Shown here: one piece after another, positions 4,821 to 5,899 of the stretch
How positions within the stretch are numbered: the stretch's first letter is position 1
How the letters are laid out: the number at the start of each line of letters is the position of its first letter
Assembly: GCF_030515985.1 (NCBI RefSeq)
Contig: NZ_CP100376.1
Location: forward strand, 112,900 to 118,798
Reading direction: 5' to 3'
Source: Corynebacterium accolens
GTDB lineage: Bacteria > Actinomycetota > Actinomycetes > Mycobacteriales > Mycobacteriaceae
Length of the DNA stretch: 5,899 bases
Program-made: the position numbers and the translations under genes
The notes under the pieces: model-generated
The model's input: the letters and a program-made list of their open reading frames with translations, nothing else
Told to the model about the DNA's origin: nothing
Databases searched by the model: none

Positions 4821-5899
4821 CTAAATCAGGCCCGGTGCGTCTGCGGTGGTTACCTCACCGGTGCGCAGATAGTGCACGCCAATCTCATCGACGGCCTTAT
4901 TACCCAGCGCAAAGTGCCCGTGGCCGGGGCCGTGGACGGTGACGACGCGCGATTGCATGGGCTGGGAGAGTGCCTCGTGATACTGGTACGGGGTCTGCGG
5001 ATCGCCCGTACCTTGGATTTGCAGCGGTTTGGTGGCAAGGTGCGAGCCATCGAGTGGAGCCCCGCCTGTAACGGGTCCGCGGCCGCCGCACCCGGCGCCA
5101 GATCCATACATGGAATTAACCAGGGAGAAAATATCGCCGGTGACAAAGTTGGACCATAGATAAGTGGGGAAGAGCCACGGGTTGCCGGCGACGGTGTTCT
5201 CGTTGCAGACGATGAGGTTTTGCATATTCATCATCTGGATAGTTTGCTGTTGCACCGCGCGGGCAAGCTCCGGGTCATCGACGACCTCGAGGGGCGTGCT
5301 GCCGTTTAAGTACTTGGCAAACTCATCCCAGTGCGCGGGCATAGGAACGACCTCGCGGGTCTTACCCAAGGTGATTGAGGCGCGCTGGTCCGCTTGTGGG
5401 TTAAGCGCCTTGTTGGCGAGGAATTCCGCCTGTACGCGCAGCTCACCCGTGGCGGTCATGATGTCCGCGCCCGGCTGGCCGGCGAACTCGAGCCCTGGGG
5501 GAAGGTCGCCGATTTTCGCATCCGGTGGCAATACGGTGGGACGGGCACCGGCTTCCATGGCGACTTTCTGCGACCACTTTTCATAGACCTGAAGTGGGGT
5601 AGTGCCTAAGTGATAGGTGGCGTCATTATCCGCAATGAACTGGAACAGATCGTGCAGCGCATTCTCATAACCCTGCTGCTGCGAGGCGAAGATGCCGTTC
5701 CACGCCAACTGGGGGCTCATGCCGGAATCGAGCAGCACCTTGCCGGTGTGCTGCGGATACTTGGTGGCGTAGGCGGAACCAAGGTAGGTGCCGTAGGAAA
5801 CACCGGCGATGTCAATGACGTCCTCGCCCAGCGCTTGGCGCACCATCTCCCAGTCTTGGGCGGTATTGGCGGTGGTTAAAGAGTTGGTATAGCCAGGGG
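4821..5899 (-). CDS. TAP-like alpha/beta hydrolase (secreted aminopeptidase type), N-terminus missing
   Basis: The reading frame is open to the window edge, so the gene is partial; an internal ATG at 5846 is not the start because conserved family sequence (LTTANTAQDWE) lies before it. The visible part is 358 residues. It contains the nucleophile elbow GVSYG (Ser at about visible residue 34), then a long cap-like region. The TAP-like C-terminal domain follows, with GTGDPQTPY (probable acid Asp at about 299) and HGPGHGHFAL (catalytic His probably at about 326). This is the Ser-Asp-His triad of the tripeptidyl aminopeptidase/CaeA-like family common in mycobacteria and corynebacteria, where members are exported and cleave peptides or ester substrates in the cell envelope. 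Two cysteines (about 231 and 270) could form a disulfide, fitting an exported protein. The signal peptide would be in the missing part. The stop is TAG at 4821-4823, 53 bases before the tRNA on the same strand. Substrate unknown. Confidence 0.9.
   Translation of the reverse strand, partial: PGYTNSLTTANTAQDWEMVRQALGEDVIDIAGVSYGTYLGSAYATKYPQHTGKVLLDSGMSPQLAWNGIFASQQQGYENALHDLFQFIADNDATYHLGTTPLQVYEKWSQKVAMEAGARPTVLPPDAKIGDLPPGLEFAGQPGADIMTATGELRVQAEFLANKALNPQADQRASITLGKTREVVPMPAHWDEFAKYLNGSTPLEVVDDPELARAVQQQTIQMMNMQNLIVCNENTVAGNPWLFPTYLWSNFVTGDIFSLVNSMYGSGAGCGGRGPVTGGAPLDGSHLATKPLQIQGTGDPQTPYQYHEALSQPMQSRVVTVHGPGHGHFALGNKAVDEIGVHYLRTGEVTTADAPGLI

Noticed and set aside
4872..5879. Several plus-strand open frames opposite the hydrolase gene
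   Set aside because: The minus-strand frame carries the full triad motifs and runs unbroken; the plus-strand frames have low-complexity Gly/Arg/Val translations.
1..5899. CRISPR arrays, insertion sequences and integrase genes
   Set aside because: No regularly spaced direct repeats, transposase-like reading frames or terminal inverted repeats were found.

Overview
The window looks like chromosomal DNA of a Corynebacterium or a close actinobacterial relative. This rests on the moderately high GC of most genes, protein-level resemblance to corynebacterial families (YhaN/Rad50-like ATPase tail, NatA/NatB-like ABC pair, TAP-like alpha/beta hydrolase), a tRNA without an encoded CCA, and GC-rich hairpin terminators. 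No species call is possible from the sequence alone.

Left part, plus strand (1-1380): the C-terminal end of an SMC/YhaN-like ATPase is followed after 5 bases by a MarR-family regulator, then by a small acidic protein of unknown function whose ribosome binding site lies in the end of the MarR gene. A 67-residue single-span membrane protein follows, probably from its own promoter. A perfect 11-bp hairpin at 1341-1371 with T-rich tails on both sides closes this group and the convergent ABC operon.

Middle, minus strand (1379-3536): a two-gene operon for an ABC-2 type exporter, ATPase first (TTG start) and permease second, 3 bases apart. It has a recognisable promoter (TTGTCA, 17-base spacer, AATACT), and a 13-bp palindrome overlaps its -10 and likely start site.

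Right of the middle, plus strand (3649-4529): a two-gene cassette of visibly lower GC. The first gene encodes a SocA/Panacea-domain (DUF4065) protein, the known promiscuous antitoxin fold. The second, 2 bases downstream, encodes a basic 142-residue protein that I cannot assign to a named toxin class. This is most simply read as a Panacea-type toxin-antitoxin module with an uncharacterised toxin, inserted between the ABC operon and a tRNA gene, and it is the most interesting item here.

Right end, minus strand (4658-5899): a tRNA-Arg (anticodon CCG) with its own hairpin terminator, preceded by a near-perfect palindrome touching its 5' end, and upstream of it the C-terminal 358 residues of a TAP-like alpha/beta hydrolase that runs off the window.
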